Position numbers and translations under genes: made by a program | Shown: in pieces, positions 19,201 through 27,418 of the stretch | Layout: the number at the start of each line of letters is the position of its first letter | Position numbering within the stretch: the first letter of the stretch is position 1 | Source: G963665005 sp963665005 | GTDB taxonomy: Bacteria > Bacillota > Clostridia > Christensenellales > SZUA-584 | DNA length: 64,000 nt | Reading direction: 5' to 3' | Assembly (NCBI GenBank): GCA_963665005.2 | Contig: CAXXTQ010000001.1 | Coordinates: 2,108,001 to 2,172,000, forward strand | Notes under the pieces: generated by a model | Database searches by the model: none | What the model saw: only the letters and a program-made list of their open reading frames with translations | What the model was told of the DNA's origin: nothing

Positions 19201-22200
19201 CATACTCCAGCTCACCGTTTTCGTTTGTTATGGCTGTTGTTGCATTTTCCGGCGCAGTCAGCGTCTGCGAGTCGCCGACATCGCTGACAAACAAAGTGAT
19301 ATCTTCGGCTGAGAACACGTCGCTCAGATTAGTAAGGTAAGCTCCGTTAACCGACGAGCTGATAGTTACCTTGTCGCCGACCTTGATCGTTTCCTCCGTA
19401 ACATCAGCGTTTATCTGCGCGATACTATGCGTGTACAAGTTTGAGTCTGCGGCTTGATATGTTCCGATGCTTGTTGAATCATAGCCGGTTGAGTATTCTT
19501 GTTTGAACTGGGGAGCCGGGATGCGAACGACGACGACTTCGTCGCCCTGGTGCAGCTGAATATCATTTTGAGGCAGATTGGCCAGAATGTTCGGTGTAAT
19601 GAAGCATATTCCATTTACGTAAACCATCAGCGCGGGCGATGTAGTATCATACGTTATTCCGGCTGCCGTAATAGCATCAGACGCTGTCGTGCTGCCTTCT
19701 GAGAGAGAGAGCTCATCATTTTCATACAACCATGTCCCCGTCGTTCCCTCGTTGATCGCAGCATAATTGTTGATATATGTAAACGATATTGTAATATCAC
19801 CATCGCTGGTCAGGTTCCTGACAGCACTCTTAAAATCTATAAGATGTCTCGATATGCTTCCTAAAACAGCTTTGTCCTCGGCTGTTCCGCCGACAATGAC
19901 ATACTGCGTATCGTATTCGAGCGCACTATATGCCGCTTCATACACTGCCCACGATGCCGCCGTATAGTCCGATTGTGTAAAGTCATCTATGCCAAACATA
20001 GCGATCCAGGTCTTCGCTTCTTCTATTGTCTGTTTATACGATGATAGTAAGGTATTATAATCATCAACCGTAAACAGCCCCTTAGTCGTTGCTGTCAGTT
20101 TTACTGCTGCAGCGTCGACATCGTTTTGTTTGCCTTTCATGTTTTCGCCTGTAGCATTGCCAGTTTGATCAAACAACGACGCCATAAGAATTTGCGCATC
20201 TTCCAGCGCCTCACTGAAGGTCAGCCATGTCGAGGCGGTATAGTCGCTTTCCTCTTTGCCAGAAGCGCCTTCCAGTGCCTCGTATAGTTCTGTTGTGTTT
20301 GCCTGTGCTGCCGGTATTAAATTTTCAACAGCCGTCTGCAACTCGGCACTCTGGGCATTATATGCGTCGTCCGTCGTTTCCAGTTGCACAATTTTCAGTG
20401 TAGTGTTCAAAACGGCATTAAATGCAATCCAAAAACTTGTTTCGTTGTACTCCCTGCCGTTCCAGAGGTCATTTTCCGTATAGTAGTCCGTATCGTCATA
20501 AGCAGCAGCCGTCAAATATGTGTCGGCAAGAGCCATGCGTACAGATTGCTCAGCGCCCTTCTCAACTACCAGTACCGTATACTTCTCACCATTGGTATAT
20601 CCGCTGTCAGCCGTGAAGATCAAAACCGTCTCATCGCTGAACGTTCCGCTATAGACGGCGCTTGCCATATCGGTATAGCCGCTGTCAGCCGTCCTTACTT
20701 TATAATTCAGATCTGACCCGGTGAAAACACCTGACAGATTGACCGTATAGCTCGTTGAGCTTGACGTATCAACTTCAATTATTGCCAGAGGTATAACGCC
20801 GTTGGCAATCTTCGGAATCTCCCGTGCATTGGCAGTATCCGAGCCAAACGCCGTTAGTACTGGGTAACCATTGTTTACTCCGGCTATCGTCGCAAACGCA
20901 TTCCCAAGCAGCTCCGAGACCGTTCCGTCAGTCATATCCACTTCACTTTTAGCTTCCGCTGCTGCGTTGTCAATAATATATATTTCGGACAACTCGTCTA
21001 TGCAGCCATTTAGATAATAGCTGTTTTGTGACGGATCAGCCATACTGCCAATATATCTGCCCACTAAGTAAACCGGGGCAACAACGTTGCGGTCAGCATG
21101 AGATATTCCGCTTGTGTACACCACTGTAAGTTTGCCTGCATTATAGCAGTTTTCACACGTACCCTGTGACATAGAATCGCCCATAGTAATTCCAGCGATC
21201 CAATTATAGTTAAATGCGTTTAATCCACGAATCTCACCGAGGTTATAACAATTTAAAATATCTCCGCGTGAATCCCCAGCAATACCGCCTGCCTTTGCAG
21301 GATATACCCCATATGATGCGGATATGACGAGACCAGTGTTATAGCAGTTCTCGATCTCGCCTGCAAACAAATGGCCCACAATACCACCGACACACGTGCT
21401 GTAGTGCCTATGCTCTATCATAATTGTTGCTGTATTGTAGCAGTTTGTTATTTTTGAAAAACCGTCGTCGATCGTTCCGGTTGCATATCCTGCTATACCG
21501 CCCGCTTCCCGTCCGTTTTGATAACCATTTGAATATGAATGCTTCTTTTGATAAATAAACGAGTCACAAACGCCCAAATCGATGATTTCGGCGGTTTTTA
21601 CCTGCCCGAACAGACCGGCGGCCTGAAAACATCCATCGGTAAATATACCGTAAACTGCATGCCCGTTCCCAGAAAAAATGCCTCTGTAATAGCTGCTTGA
21701 CGCTGAACTAGCTATAGGCTTCCAGATTCTTAGTCCTGTTGTGTTTTCATCCCAGTTCATCCAGCCTGACGTATCATTCAGATAAATATCACTGGCAAGG
21801 ACTGCGTTTGCATATTCATTTTTCCCTCTATCTTCAAGGTCGCCGTTGACAAGCGCAGCAAACCATGCAAGCTCCTCGCTGCTCGTAATCCTGTAATATC
21901 CTTCAAAGTCCGGATACTCGGCATCCCCTGCAGCTACGATATCCGGCTCCTGGGTGAAGTTGTACCAGTAGAACGCGGTATCCTTAACAGTGATAACAGT
22001 CGCAATAACGCTCGTAGCCGTCACAGGCATTTTGCCGTCTACTGTATTGGTTACAACCACATAATAATGCATTTCCCCTTCTTCGTTTATAACCGGTGTG
22101 TAGGTCGTTGTCATATTCCCCGCAGTCAACTCACCGGATGCGCCGGATATCGCCTCTCCGCCGAAGGTAGCTTGATTAAGGTTCCTGTACCACTGATACG

Positions 22201-24787
22201 TCAGCGTACCGCCGTCTGATACAGCGTTTACCGTAACTGACAGAGGCTCAGGTATTTCATCCGTCTCGTACTCCATATCCTCCGAGCTCAGGTTCATACT
22301 AAACGTCGGTGTCTCGGCCGGTGCACTGCCCTGCAAAACAGTTACCATTGCAACAGCGCTCGCAACTGTCACAGGCGTCTTTCCGTCAGCTGTATTGGTC
22401 ACTGTGACATAGTAATAAATCGTCCCTTCCAATGCTACCGACGGAGCATAACTTGCTGCCATGTTCCCCTCAGTCAGCGTGCCCTGTTCTCCGGAAATCG
22501 ACTGCCCGCCGTCTGTACTGTTCTCGTCGTTGCTGTACCACTGGTATGTCAGTATACCGCCGTCTGATACGCTATTTACGATAACCTCAAGCGGAGGTTC
22601 CACAGCATCATCCATATAGTAAATGATTTCATCTGTATCCAAATCAGAACTAAATGTAGGCGCTTCAGCCGGCACGCCGCTGCTTTCACCTGTATGTATC
22701 TCCAGCAAATAAGTTTCCCATGCCGAGTCGCTGTTTGTAAGAGTTATTAATACTGCCACACAGTCATATTCGGCAGTATTAACACCCTCTATAACGCCGT
22801 CTGCAATGGCATAATCATTCAGTGCGAGTGTTACTGAAGTTTTGTTTTTTAAATAAACTGAGGTTATGTAGTCATGAGTGGACACCATATCCCAATCGCC
22901 AGTAGCGATATAATCTGCCAGCACTATTTCCGTTGTGCCCTCAGACACCTCAGTTATATAATGCTCTGTAATGTCAGTGTCTCCCCAGTCTCCGGGAATG
23001 CTGTCTATTTCTCCTGTCGTTAAGCTCAACTTTTCACCGCCTGCACTTACTGTGAACGGCGACGACTCAAGTATATGTATTTCTAAAAGATAAGTTTCAG
23101 ATATTGTAAAATCGCTGTTTGAAAAGGATATAAGCGCTGCCGCGCAGTCATACTCGGCAGTGTTGATACCAGCGATAACACCGTCGGCAATGGCGTAGTC
23201 TGCCAATGTCAATGTTGCAGATGTTGTCCCGTTTAAATAGGCTATAGTGGTAAAATCATGATTAGACGCAGCGTCCCAATCACCTAGCACAGTATAATCC
23301 GCCAGCACTATTTCTGTCGCACTTTCCGACACCTCGGCGATATAATGCTCTGTGATTGCAGTATCCCCCCAATCTCCGGGGATGCTGTTTATCTCTCCTG
23401 TCGTTAAGTTCAACTTTTCCCCGCCTGCTCTTACTGTAAACGGTAAAGCCTCGGCCTCAAGTATATGTATTTCTAAAAGATAAGTTTCAGATATTGTAAA
23501 ATCGCTGTTTGAAAAGGATATAAGCGCTGCCGCACAGTCATACTCGGCAGTGTTGATACCAGCGATAACACCGTCGGCAATGGCGTAGTCTGCCAATGTC
23601 AGTGTTGCAGATGTTGTCCCGTTTAAATAGGCTATAGTGGTAAAATCATGATTAGACGCAGCGTCCCAATCACCTAGCACAGTATAATCCGACAGCACTA
23701 TTTCCGTCGTGCTTTCCGACACCTCGGCGATATAATGCTCTGTGATTGCAGTATCCCCCCAATCTCCGGGGATGTTGTCTATCTCTCCTGTCGTTAAGCT
23801 CAGCGTTTCCCCGCCTGCGCTTACAGTGAACGGCTCATCTTCCGCATCCATGGAACCCGCCTCAGCCAACACAATTCCTTCGTCTCCCATCTCTGTCATG
23901 CCGGCCTCGGGAGCAGAAGGTGTATTCTGTCCGGGCGATTCCGCAGCCACATCCAAAATATATACAACGTCCTCATAGTCGTATCCGTTTCCAGCAGAGA
24001 TCCACTTTTGTCCTCCCAACGCATAATAATTATTAGATGAATCCAAATTTTCAACATACCACTGCCGGTCTGAATACTTATCCATGCTAATGTCTGATAG
24101 CGCGATAGTAAATATCTTAGTCGTACTATCATAACTACTGTTCGGGAAATTGATTTTTTCACCGTTCTCAGTCATACTAAGTTCGTTAGACCATAAATCA
24201 AAACCCGTTATATAACCGCCGTGTTCCGCTTCCGTATCAGCAAAGTCAAATTCCACCTGTACATGTGTAGTGCCCTCCGGAAGCGTTGCTCTATAAAAGC
24301 TAGAACCCTCTAATGCATTCGATGCATCAAGCATTGAATCTGTAGGGGTCATCAGCGTTGCTGTTGTAATACTTGTCTTATACCAAATTTCCGTTGTAGT
24401 CAACGTCACCGTATACGTGTCCGTAGATTCCGCCTGCGTATCATTCGCTTTAAATACTAGCGTTGTCACATCAACCGTTGCTGGTTTGTAGGTGTATTCT
24501 TTGCCCGCAGCAACTGGGTCGGCACCGTTTACTGTTACAGTGTATGTAAGCGTATCGCCGTCCGCATCCGTAAATATTTTGGAAAGATCGAGCGAAAAAC
24601 CGCTGCCTGCTGCAACACTGGCACTTTCCGTTGCTGATACGCCCTCTTTCAAAGTGGGAAGCGAATTTTCTACTGTTATGTGGACTTGGTCGTCATGACT
24701 CCCTTCCGCGAATGCCGTTGCCGGAACCATGCCCAGTAACATAACAACTACCAGCAGTATAGCCAGAAACCTCTTTGTGCTTTTCAT
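13259..24787 (-). CDS. Giant multidomain cell-surface protein with DUF4430 and PQQ-like propeller (3,842 aa)
   Basis: The protein starts with a signal peptide (about 1-27, ending AFA) and ends in a membrane helix (about 3812-3832) with an RKRK tail; there is no LPXTG sortase motif, so it is membrane-anchored. Approximate domains: cadherin-like 35-130; three 130-residue repeats 317-700; two Ig-like domains 705-935 (LTYQWY in both); a beta-helix/GLUG-type region with repeated NCYN and GGIAG blocks 945-1270; helical FIVAR-like repeats 1415-1660; a DUF4430 domain 2290-2420 (SGWMGTLNDWF); cadherin-like sandwiches 2425-2850; a PEGA-like domain; a PQQ-type beta-propeller 2920-3335; four FIVAR-like repeats 3335-3590. 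CGGAGG precedes the ATG. DUF4430 resembles the C-terminal domain of transcobalamin; with the riboswitch this suggests a corrinoid receptor. Repeats give reach across the wall. Function is inferred; the single open frame of 11.5 kb is plain. Confidence 0.85.
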   Translation of the reverse strand: MKSTKRFLAILLVVVMLLGMVPATAFAEGSHDDQVHITVENSLPTLKEGVSATESASVAAGSGFSLDLSKIFTDADGDTLTYTVTVNGADPVAAGKEYTYKPATVDVTTLVFKANDTQAESTDTYTVTLTTTEIWYKTSITTATLMTPTDSMLDASNALEGSSFYRATLPEGTTHVQVEFDFADTEAEHGGYITGFDLWSNELSMTENGEKINFPNSSYDSTTKIFTIALSDISMDKYSDRQWYVENLDSSNNYYALGGQKWISAGNGYDYEDVVYILDVAAESPGQNTPSAPEAGMTEMGDEGIVLAEAGSMDAEDEPFTVSAGGETLSLTTGEIDNIPGDWGDTAITEHYIAEVSESTTEIVLSDYTVLGDWDAASNHDFTTIAYLNGTTSATLTLADYAIADGVIAGINTAEYDCAAALISFSNSDFTISETYLLEIHILEAEALPFTVRAGGEKLNLTTGEINSIPGDWGDTAITEHYIAEVSESATEIVLADYTVLGDWDAASNHDFTTIAYLNGTTSATLTLADYAIADGVIAGINTAEYDCAAALISFSNSDFTISETYLLEIHILESSPFTVSAGGEKLSLTTGEIDSIPGDWGDTDITEHYITEVSEGTTEIVLADYIATGDWDMVSTHDYITSVYLKNKTSVTLALNDYAIADGVIEGVNTAEYDCVAVLITLTNSDSAWETYLLEIHTGESSGVPAEAPTFSSDLDTDEIIYYMDDAVEPPLEVIVNSVSDGGILTYQWYSNDENSTDGGQSISGEQGTLTEGNMAASYAPSVALEGTIYYYVTVTNTADGKTPVTVASAVAMVTVLQGSAPAETPTFSMNLSSEDMEYETDEIPEPLSVTVNAVSDGGTLTYQWYRNLNQATFGGEAISGASGELTAGNMTTTYTPVINEEGEMHYYVVVTNTVDGKMPVTATSVIATVITVKDTAFYWYNFTQEPDIVAAGDAEYPDFEGYYRITSSEELAWFAALVNGDLEDRGKNEYANAVLASDIYLNDTSGWMNWDENTTGLRIWKPIASSASSSYYRGIFSGNGHAVYGIFTDGCFQAAGLFGQVKTAEIIDLGVCDSFIYQKKHSYSNGYQNGREAGGIAGYATGTIDDGFSKITNCYNTATIMIEHRHYSTCVGGIVGHLFAGEIENCYNTGLVISASYGVYPAKAGGIAGDSRGDILNCYNLGEIRGLNAFNYNWIAGITMGDSMSQGTCENCYNAGKLTVVYTSGISHADRNVVAPVYLVGRYIGSMADPSQNSYYLNGCIDELSEIYIIDNAAAEAKSEVDMTDGTVSELLGNAFATIAGVNNGYPVLTAFGSDTANAREIPKIANGVIPLAIIEVDTSSSTSYTVNLSGVFTGSDLNYKVRTADSGYTDMASAVYSGTFSDETVLIFTADSGYTNGEKYTVLVVEKGAEQSVRMALADTYLTAAAYDDTDYYTENDLWNGREYNETSFWIAFNAVLNTTLKIVQLETTDDAYNAQSAELQTAVENLIPAAQANTTELYEALEGASGKEESDYTASTWLTFSEALEDAQILMASLFDQTGNATGENMKGKQNDVDAAAVKLTATTKGLFTVDDYNTLLSSYKQTIEEAKTWIAMFGIDDFTQSDYTAASWAVYEAAYSALEYDTQYVIVGGTAEDKAVLGSISRHLIDFKSAVRNLTSDGDITISFTYINNYAAINEGTTGTWLYENDELSLSEGSTTASDAITAAGITYDTTSPALMVYVNGICFITPNILANLPQNDIQLHQGDEVVVVRIPAPQFKQEYSTGYDSTSIGTYQAADSNLYTHSIAQINADVTEETIKVGDKVTISSSVNGAYLTNLSDVFSAEDITLFVSDVGDSQTLTAPENATTAITNENGELEYVFTQSGWYTIGLFNVTEDDLTFIDVYNVTTYGTYNSLFAGAYAMVYVEAADDEDAVIEAYRTEKTQEAQVYFEAFHDYDFPEGYYDDTFAAQYNTLVSNMSSATTLKELLDQYNLDFKRLQEYGDTAYDHDAIIEELRLYLSYIPDDTFQMDYTYKKTLQRISNIADGMNDYQKGLMSQDELSLIDELMVILADESYMVYPAEVSVDIQLDTSTIELAESYGFLTSAPNHNYVFVLYPDGTKGSSYYKYTTGSGTEPSDRGMTAYLGDRIEVRRLIVVSDESYWPVYSVDGGTTWELAENHGVNPSATDETLFNISYIVPEDFEGSSLAIQIKGITKYEYDIRDVEEVRAAALETLQDTYDSYNLELYDDAGQQALAAALAVGIANINVAITCDEVTAARKAAIAAMSVVKTSSASAGGDEISYDSGAVVGQVYISIENNTYSEGDLTGTIVEGWYNLGENDSMMTMILKALELDGYNWNDNSYDYNITYLSGIIIEDLELFEFNGGQKSGWMGTLNDWFTNEGFAAFTYENGGIESGDTINVMYTCDYGEDIGGTWYNSNTSLKDLTISGGRLKPSFDSDTNSYILNISGDRASVMFTPTAANKNYQVKTFLNYYNKDSAYYKRTERISVKPGDILYIGVGESGWETMNSSGEPMKYTITVETGLQNTPPALKDDVPAGISAEATVGEAYTLDLSTIFVDEDNDELNYNVSINEAYAVSADENYSIVPPTAGVYTLVFSTNDGIVDSADTYTVTLLAQDTQTEAKLASLLIHTGYSPTNNTVLLKNEGDSYDTALVFDIDTQSYTLAAQTDSVTQLRFRALAAEDGAVVTLYYGDGECKDITWTSGSSKWANCLTVGRNVLTIVVTPPTGSGKESTTYTFTIDCVPNLSALGVASADVKLYLEEEFDPQTTEYSLTVPQSAETVDVEATPASDAYEITYNGSDSNTVDISSADEIDIVVTGGDGESALSTTYTLNLTKVAQLDFEVNATPSDAIVKVYDQTGATVSANSEGSFSGMFGAYDYTYTVSKYGYVAQSGSVPQTGGTIEVTLNSAADDGLEDVGAYWGNFRGSDDNMAITDVQLPIETENINLKWNAQLGSGWSAAPSIQIIVDNALVVMAGTTIYKLDLQTGETLVTGSMTAAPNWGYTPPTYAEGMIFVPLTDGTIQAFNADTLESLWIYEDNLGGQSLSPITYDDGYIYTGFWTGEYRDANFVCLSVTDEDITRTDEPKLATWKHTQQGGFYWAGSVVIGDAVIVGTDDGASGYRGSSKLYSFDQFTGEVISELDITGDQRSSIAYNSDSGKIYFTTKCGYLYSANVNASTGVISGLKGINHNAQSTSTPVVYKDRVYFGVGSGISATGSSGNLLVVDADSLEMLYAIGLKGYPQCSMLMTTAYEDNTGYIYLYSTYNSTPGGISMIKAEPDATTAEGAELIELYDAAGFSQYCITSLICGPDSTIYYKNDSGNVLAVGVPEAVGVIKLIDAIGTVTLDSGDAITIARNAYDALPEDEKANVTNYATLVAAEKTFSALQISNVESLIDAIGVVTLSSEAAIEAARNAYGALTEMQKALVSNYASLTAAETRYAQLVADTSAAEGVDDLIAAIGTVTLESKGTIAAARNAYDSLTNAQKLLVTKYATLTAAEERYKKLADGAEQAKIDQAAAEGVEDMIDEIGNVTLDSEADIVAARAAYNALTSTQKSLVSNYSTLAAAETKLATLKETTETTEQVTVTLEDEDVPEGGVESVTIDGVTYEVDAQIAEVMIQIEGIAVDENAEPDINSLINVYLAYQELTDDQKLFVANYEKLEAYMKAFSEENHTDEQTGISISSGLEWYVKVIVTVQPLDSEEAATLQQTLGKNTLIMMANITLHDLINDKEYEPDEPVEVRLPAPNMEGYDGVVIVHQKSDGTIEYIEAKIEGDELIFTATSFSYYGVVGYNGLSPLELGGTPDLSWLIWLGIGVVLLAALIVLLIIRKRKYTAVA
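22691..23850 (-). repeat. Three tandem ~390-bp coding repeats in the giant gene
   Basis: Three head-to-tail units of about 390 bp (130 codons) encode the PFTV-AGGE-L-LTTGEI module. The units at 23071-23460 and 23461-23850 are almost identical at the DNA level, including synonymous positions; the third, at 22691-23070, is clearly diverged. The pattern fits a recent unequal duplication within an older repeat. Confidence 0.9.
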
Positions 24788-24883
24788 TTTTTATCCTCCG
24801 TTTATTATCATCCTTTAATATCAAACGATCATTACACCACCGGCCTTAAGCAGTTAATCGGTGTATGATTTATTATCATAATT

Positions 24884-25459
24884 TTACATTTCCGGTTCCG
24901 TATATGGCCTGGCGCAGACAACAATGCTGTCTACTCCAAATACAGGCCGGTATACAACCATGCCCAATGAACTGGATGCATCTATCACATATCCGTCCCC
25001 GGAATAGATCCCAACATGAGAAATATTCTTAAAGCGTCCGTTCTCTTTGAATGCCCAAAAAATCAGGTCTCCGGGCTCAAGGTTTGAATACGATATACAC
25101 AAGTCATTATTTACACAATATATGGCCTGCTCTGCCGCCGATGACGCCTTATAATATGAAACACCAGCTTTCTGGTAACACCATCTGGCAAAGTATGAGC
25201 AGTCCACATAATCTCCCTGTCCGCGCTTAGCCTTTGAGTAGGGGTCACCCAAGCGCATTAGAGCAAATCGTACGATATCTCTGCTTGTTTCACCTTCATT
25301 AAGGCTCCCCAGCAAATTTCTAATCTGCTGCGGTGTGAGAGTATCAATCGCATGTGCTTGATTGACATAATTGTCATTTGCCAGCGCCATAGCCGGAAAC
25401 AAGCACAGCATTGTAATCGCCAGCCATAATGCCAATAGCCTTTTTTTGGTAATTATCAT
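24884..25459 (-). CDS. Secreted NlpC/P60 peptidoglycan hydrolase
   Basis: The 191-residue protein has a signal peptide (about 1-27, ending MALA) and a single NlpC/P60 cysteine-peptidase domain from about residue 57. The catalytic cysteine is Cys87 in YVDCSYFARW and the histidine is His148 in ISHVGIYSG. The third polar position falls in VIDASSS, where Asp160 replaces the more common histidine. Such enzymes cut the stem peptides of peptidoglycan. Lying between two surface DUF4430 genes, it may open the wall locally for the giant protein. AAAGGAG precedes the ATG. It is the middle gene of the riboswitch-led locus. Confidence 0.88.
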   Translation of the reverse strand: MIITKKRLLALWLAITMLCLFPAMALANDNYVNQAHAIDTLTPQQIRNLLGSLNEGETSRDIVRFALMRLGDPYSKAKRGQGDYVDCSYFARWCYQKAGVSYYKASSAAEQAIYCVNNDLCISYSNLEPGDLIFWAFKENGRFKNISHVGIYSGDGYVIDASSSLGMVVYRPVFGVDSIVVCARPYTEPEM

Positions 25460-25520
25460 TCGTTTCTCCTTTTATTCCGATATCTATATCCTCAAAATCT
25501 CTTTGGTTTTCCAAAAAGCT

Positions 25521-26921
25521 TTAATAAACTGAGCCTCCGACGTCTTCCCCCAATCCGTTGCACGTATAGCACCACACAATCGTGTCGCTGTCCTCCAGCA
25601 TATAGGCAGAGCAGCCGTAGTTAGGGAACCAGCCGTTAACCTTATACATCCAGCCGGATTCCGCACCGCAGTCAAACTCGTACAGATGGTTGATACCTTC
25701 GATATAATAGCTCTCATAGATAGGAAAATAGGAATACTCGATCTGTATGCCCGCAGCTTTGCAGGTTCTTTTCAGCACGTCAAACACCGTCTCCCCATCG
25801 TAAAACTGCACAGATGAAGCGGCTAGTATGACGCCGTTTGCCGGCACATACTGCGCCTTGCCTTCAACTAAATTTTCCATATTGTCAAGGATGGTATCGC
25901 AACGTATGGATATTGTGCAGGTATATATATCAGGGGCCGGTGTAGCGGATGATGTAGGTGCAGGCGTTTTATCGGGTGCTGGTGCAGCAGACGGCTGCTT
26001 TTCTGTAGGATTGGGATCATCCGATGGTTTGTCAGATTTATCGCCGCCCGACGAATTGCTGCCTGTATTACCACTCGTTGAAGCGACTTCTTTGGAATCC
26101 GTATCTTCAATCTGCGGAATTTCAACCGGAACTTCTACATTTCCACCCTGCGACAAAAGCTCCTTCTCATGTGCCTCACGTTCTATCACAGCGGCCATAA
26201 GCTCGTTTTGCCTTTCGGCGACAACTATATCTAGTTCCTCGTCGGTAAAACAAAGATTAACCGCGTCGTTCGCAGTCTTGACCTGTGTAATCAGAAAATC
26301 ATTCAGCGCGGTTGCAGTTAATGTACCCAGCGAACAAAGCGTTTCGCCCGAATCACCTTCAAGCATTGTCGCCGTTTGCCCAGCCTGTGCTGACGTTTCG
26401 CCCGAAATGCAGTCTGCCGCAAAATTTACTCTTCCGCCGTAAACATATATGCTCTGGGAGCCTGATGGCGCGCTAAGTGAAAATACAGCGTTGTTTGAAG
26501 TTATAGTTCGTCCGTTGACGTTCAATATAAATTGGATCTCTTGCTTAGTCTCAATATTTGTAAATACTTCTCCGCCAATTACGTCAATAGATATTACTTT
26601 GTCTTGATCTGTAGTAATACTTATCTTTGTGTTCTCTCCCAAAATAATGCTTCCAACATCCGTCATTGTAAGAGTAACTGTAGAATTGCCCCGCGTTTCG
26701 ACTTTATCACCGGCCGCTAAAGCAGCTCCCTTTGTCAGTGAGTACGCAATGCCTTCCCGTTCAATATTGGCGTTCCCCAATTTGTCTGACACGGTGATTG
26801 TGCTATCGTCGGCAAACCATCCACGAATTCTTCCGGCAAACATGACGCCGGAAAATACTATTGCTGCTATCAGGACAACCATTACGATATTTAATAACTG
26901 CTTTTTTTGTGCCTTTTTCAT
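25521..26921 (-). CDS. Membrane-anchored FecR-like / DUF4430 (transcobalamin C-terminal-like) protein
   Basis: A 466-residue extracytoplasmic protein. It has an N-terminal membrane anchor (about 9-30), a FecR-like beta domain (about 40-190, with LTKGAALAAGDKVETRGNS and the AVFSLSAPSG strand), and a Ser/Pro/Asp-rich wall-spanning linker (about 265-335). A C-terminal DUF4430 domain (about 337-466) shows the hallmark ESGWMYKVNGWFPNYG followed by DSDTIVWCYTC. DUF4430 is related to the beta domain of transcobalamin and intrinsic factor, so cobalamin binding is a reasonable guess. FecR domains otherwise act in ferric-siderophore signalling, but no sigma factor gene is nearby. CGGAGA precedes the ATG. 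It is the first sizeable gene after the cobalamin riboswitch, which supports a B12-related role. Confidence 0.82.
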   Translation of the reverse strand: MKKAQKKQLLNIVMVVLIAAIVFSGVMFAGRIRGWFADDSTITVSDKLGNANIEREGIAYSLTKGAALAAGDKVETRGNSTVTLTMTDVGSIILGENTKISITTDQDKVISIDVIGGEVFTNIETKQEIQFILNVNGRTITSNNAVFSLSAPSGSQSIYVYGGRVNFAADCISGETSAQAGQTATMLEGDSGETLCSLGTLTATALNDFLITQVKTANDAVNLCFTDEELDIVVAERQNELMAAVIEREAHEKELLSQGGNVEVPVEIPQIEDTDSKEVASTSGNTGSNSSGGDKSDKPSDDPNPTEKQPSAAPAPDKTPAPTSSATPAPDIYTCTISIRCDTILDNMENLVEGKAQYVPANGVILAASSVQFYDGETVFDVLKRTCKAAGIQIEYSYFPIYESYYIEGINHLYEFDCGAESGWMYKVNGWFPNYGCSAYMLEDSDTIVWCYTCNGLGEDVGGSVY

Positions 26922-27018
26922 TCTTTTTCTCCGTTCAAACGTTACTTGCCTATAAATACCTCTTTGCGATATAATAAAAGAGCAATAAAATAGGACATCC
27001 TTGCGATGATTGTTTTAT

Positions 27019-27177
27019 TTAGCGGCGCTGTGGAGTTGTGATGTTTGGTAGACCTCTAACTGCGCAGCACTTTTTATACTCTACTTCACTCATATGAAGA
27101 CCTATATTACATATAAGCACAATTAAAAACAGCGCACCTAATAACGGAACGCTGCTGCAAATATAAATTATAATCAT
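27019..27177 (-). CDS. Small single-pass membrane protein, 52 aa (candidate)
   Basis: A 52-codon frame begins MIIIYICSSVPLLGALF with an N-terminal hydrophobic helix and ends with a short Cys- and Arg-containing tail (YKKCCAVRG). It lies between the cobalamin riboswitch and the FecR-DUF4430 gene. A GGGTGAGGG stretch is directly upstream, but its spacing to the ATG is tight. I recognise no family. If translated it would be the first gene under riboswitch control; otherwise it is leader RNA that happens to be open. Confidence 0.4.
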   Translation of the reverse strand: MIIIYICSSVPLLGALFLIVLICNIGLHMSEVEYKKCCAVRGLPNITTPQRR

Positions 27178-27202
27178 TCCCTCACCCAAGAATTTTCTTG
27201 CT

Positions 27203-27350
27203 TTTTAGCATTGAGTAAAGTCTCCTGACTTACGGATCATTCTACTAAAGCGCCTTCTCGCTCCGTCCAATGGAGCAATGGCAGCCGTTCGTACCCGCAT
27301 ACAGTAGGGGTAAGCCTGTGCCGGTTATACCGGACTTCCTTTTTCTCATA
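27203..27350 (-). promoter_or_regulatory. Cobalamin riboswitch (B12 element)
   Basis: The minus strand carries the conserved core in order: GGAAGTCCGGTATAACCGGC, then a GCACAG segment leading to CCCCTACTGTA, a variable hairpin with GCTCCATTGGACGGAGC, and the B12-box AGTCAGGAGAC near 27214-27224. This order is that of the cobalamin riboswitch family. The element lies about 280 bases upstream of the FecR-DUF4430 start, with the 52-codon ORF in between. Such switches usually repress downstream B12 uptake or synthesis genes when cobalamin is plentiful. The exact expression platform is not resolved here. Confidence 0.9.
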
Positions 27351-27418
27351 CTCATATTCTGTTTTAGCATCCTCCACAAGAGCAATAGCTTAAGTGAGTT
27401 CGATGCGGTTTTTACTTA

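Noticed and set aside
22691..23850. Tandem repeats as a CRISPR array
   Set aside because: The units are 390 bp, coding and in frame; there are no short repeats with unique spacers in the window.
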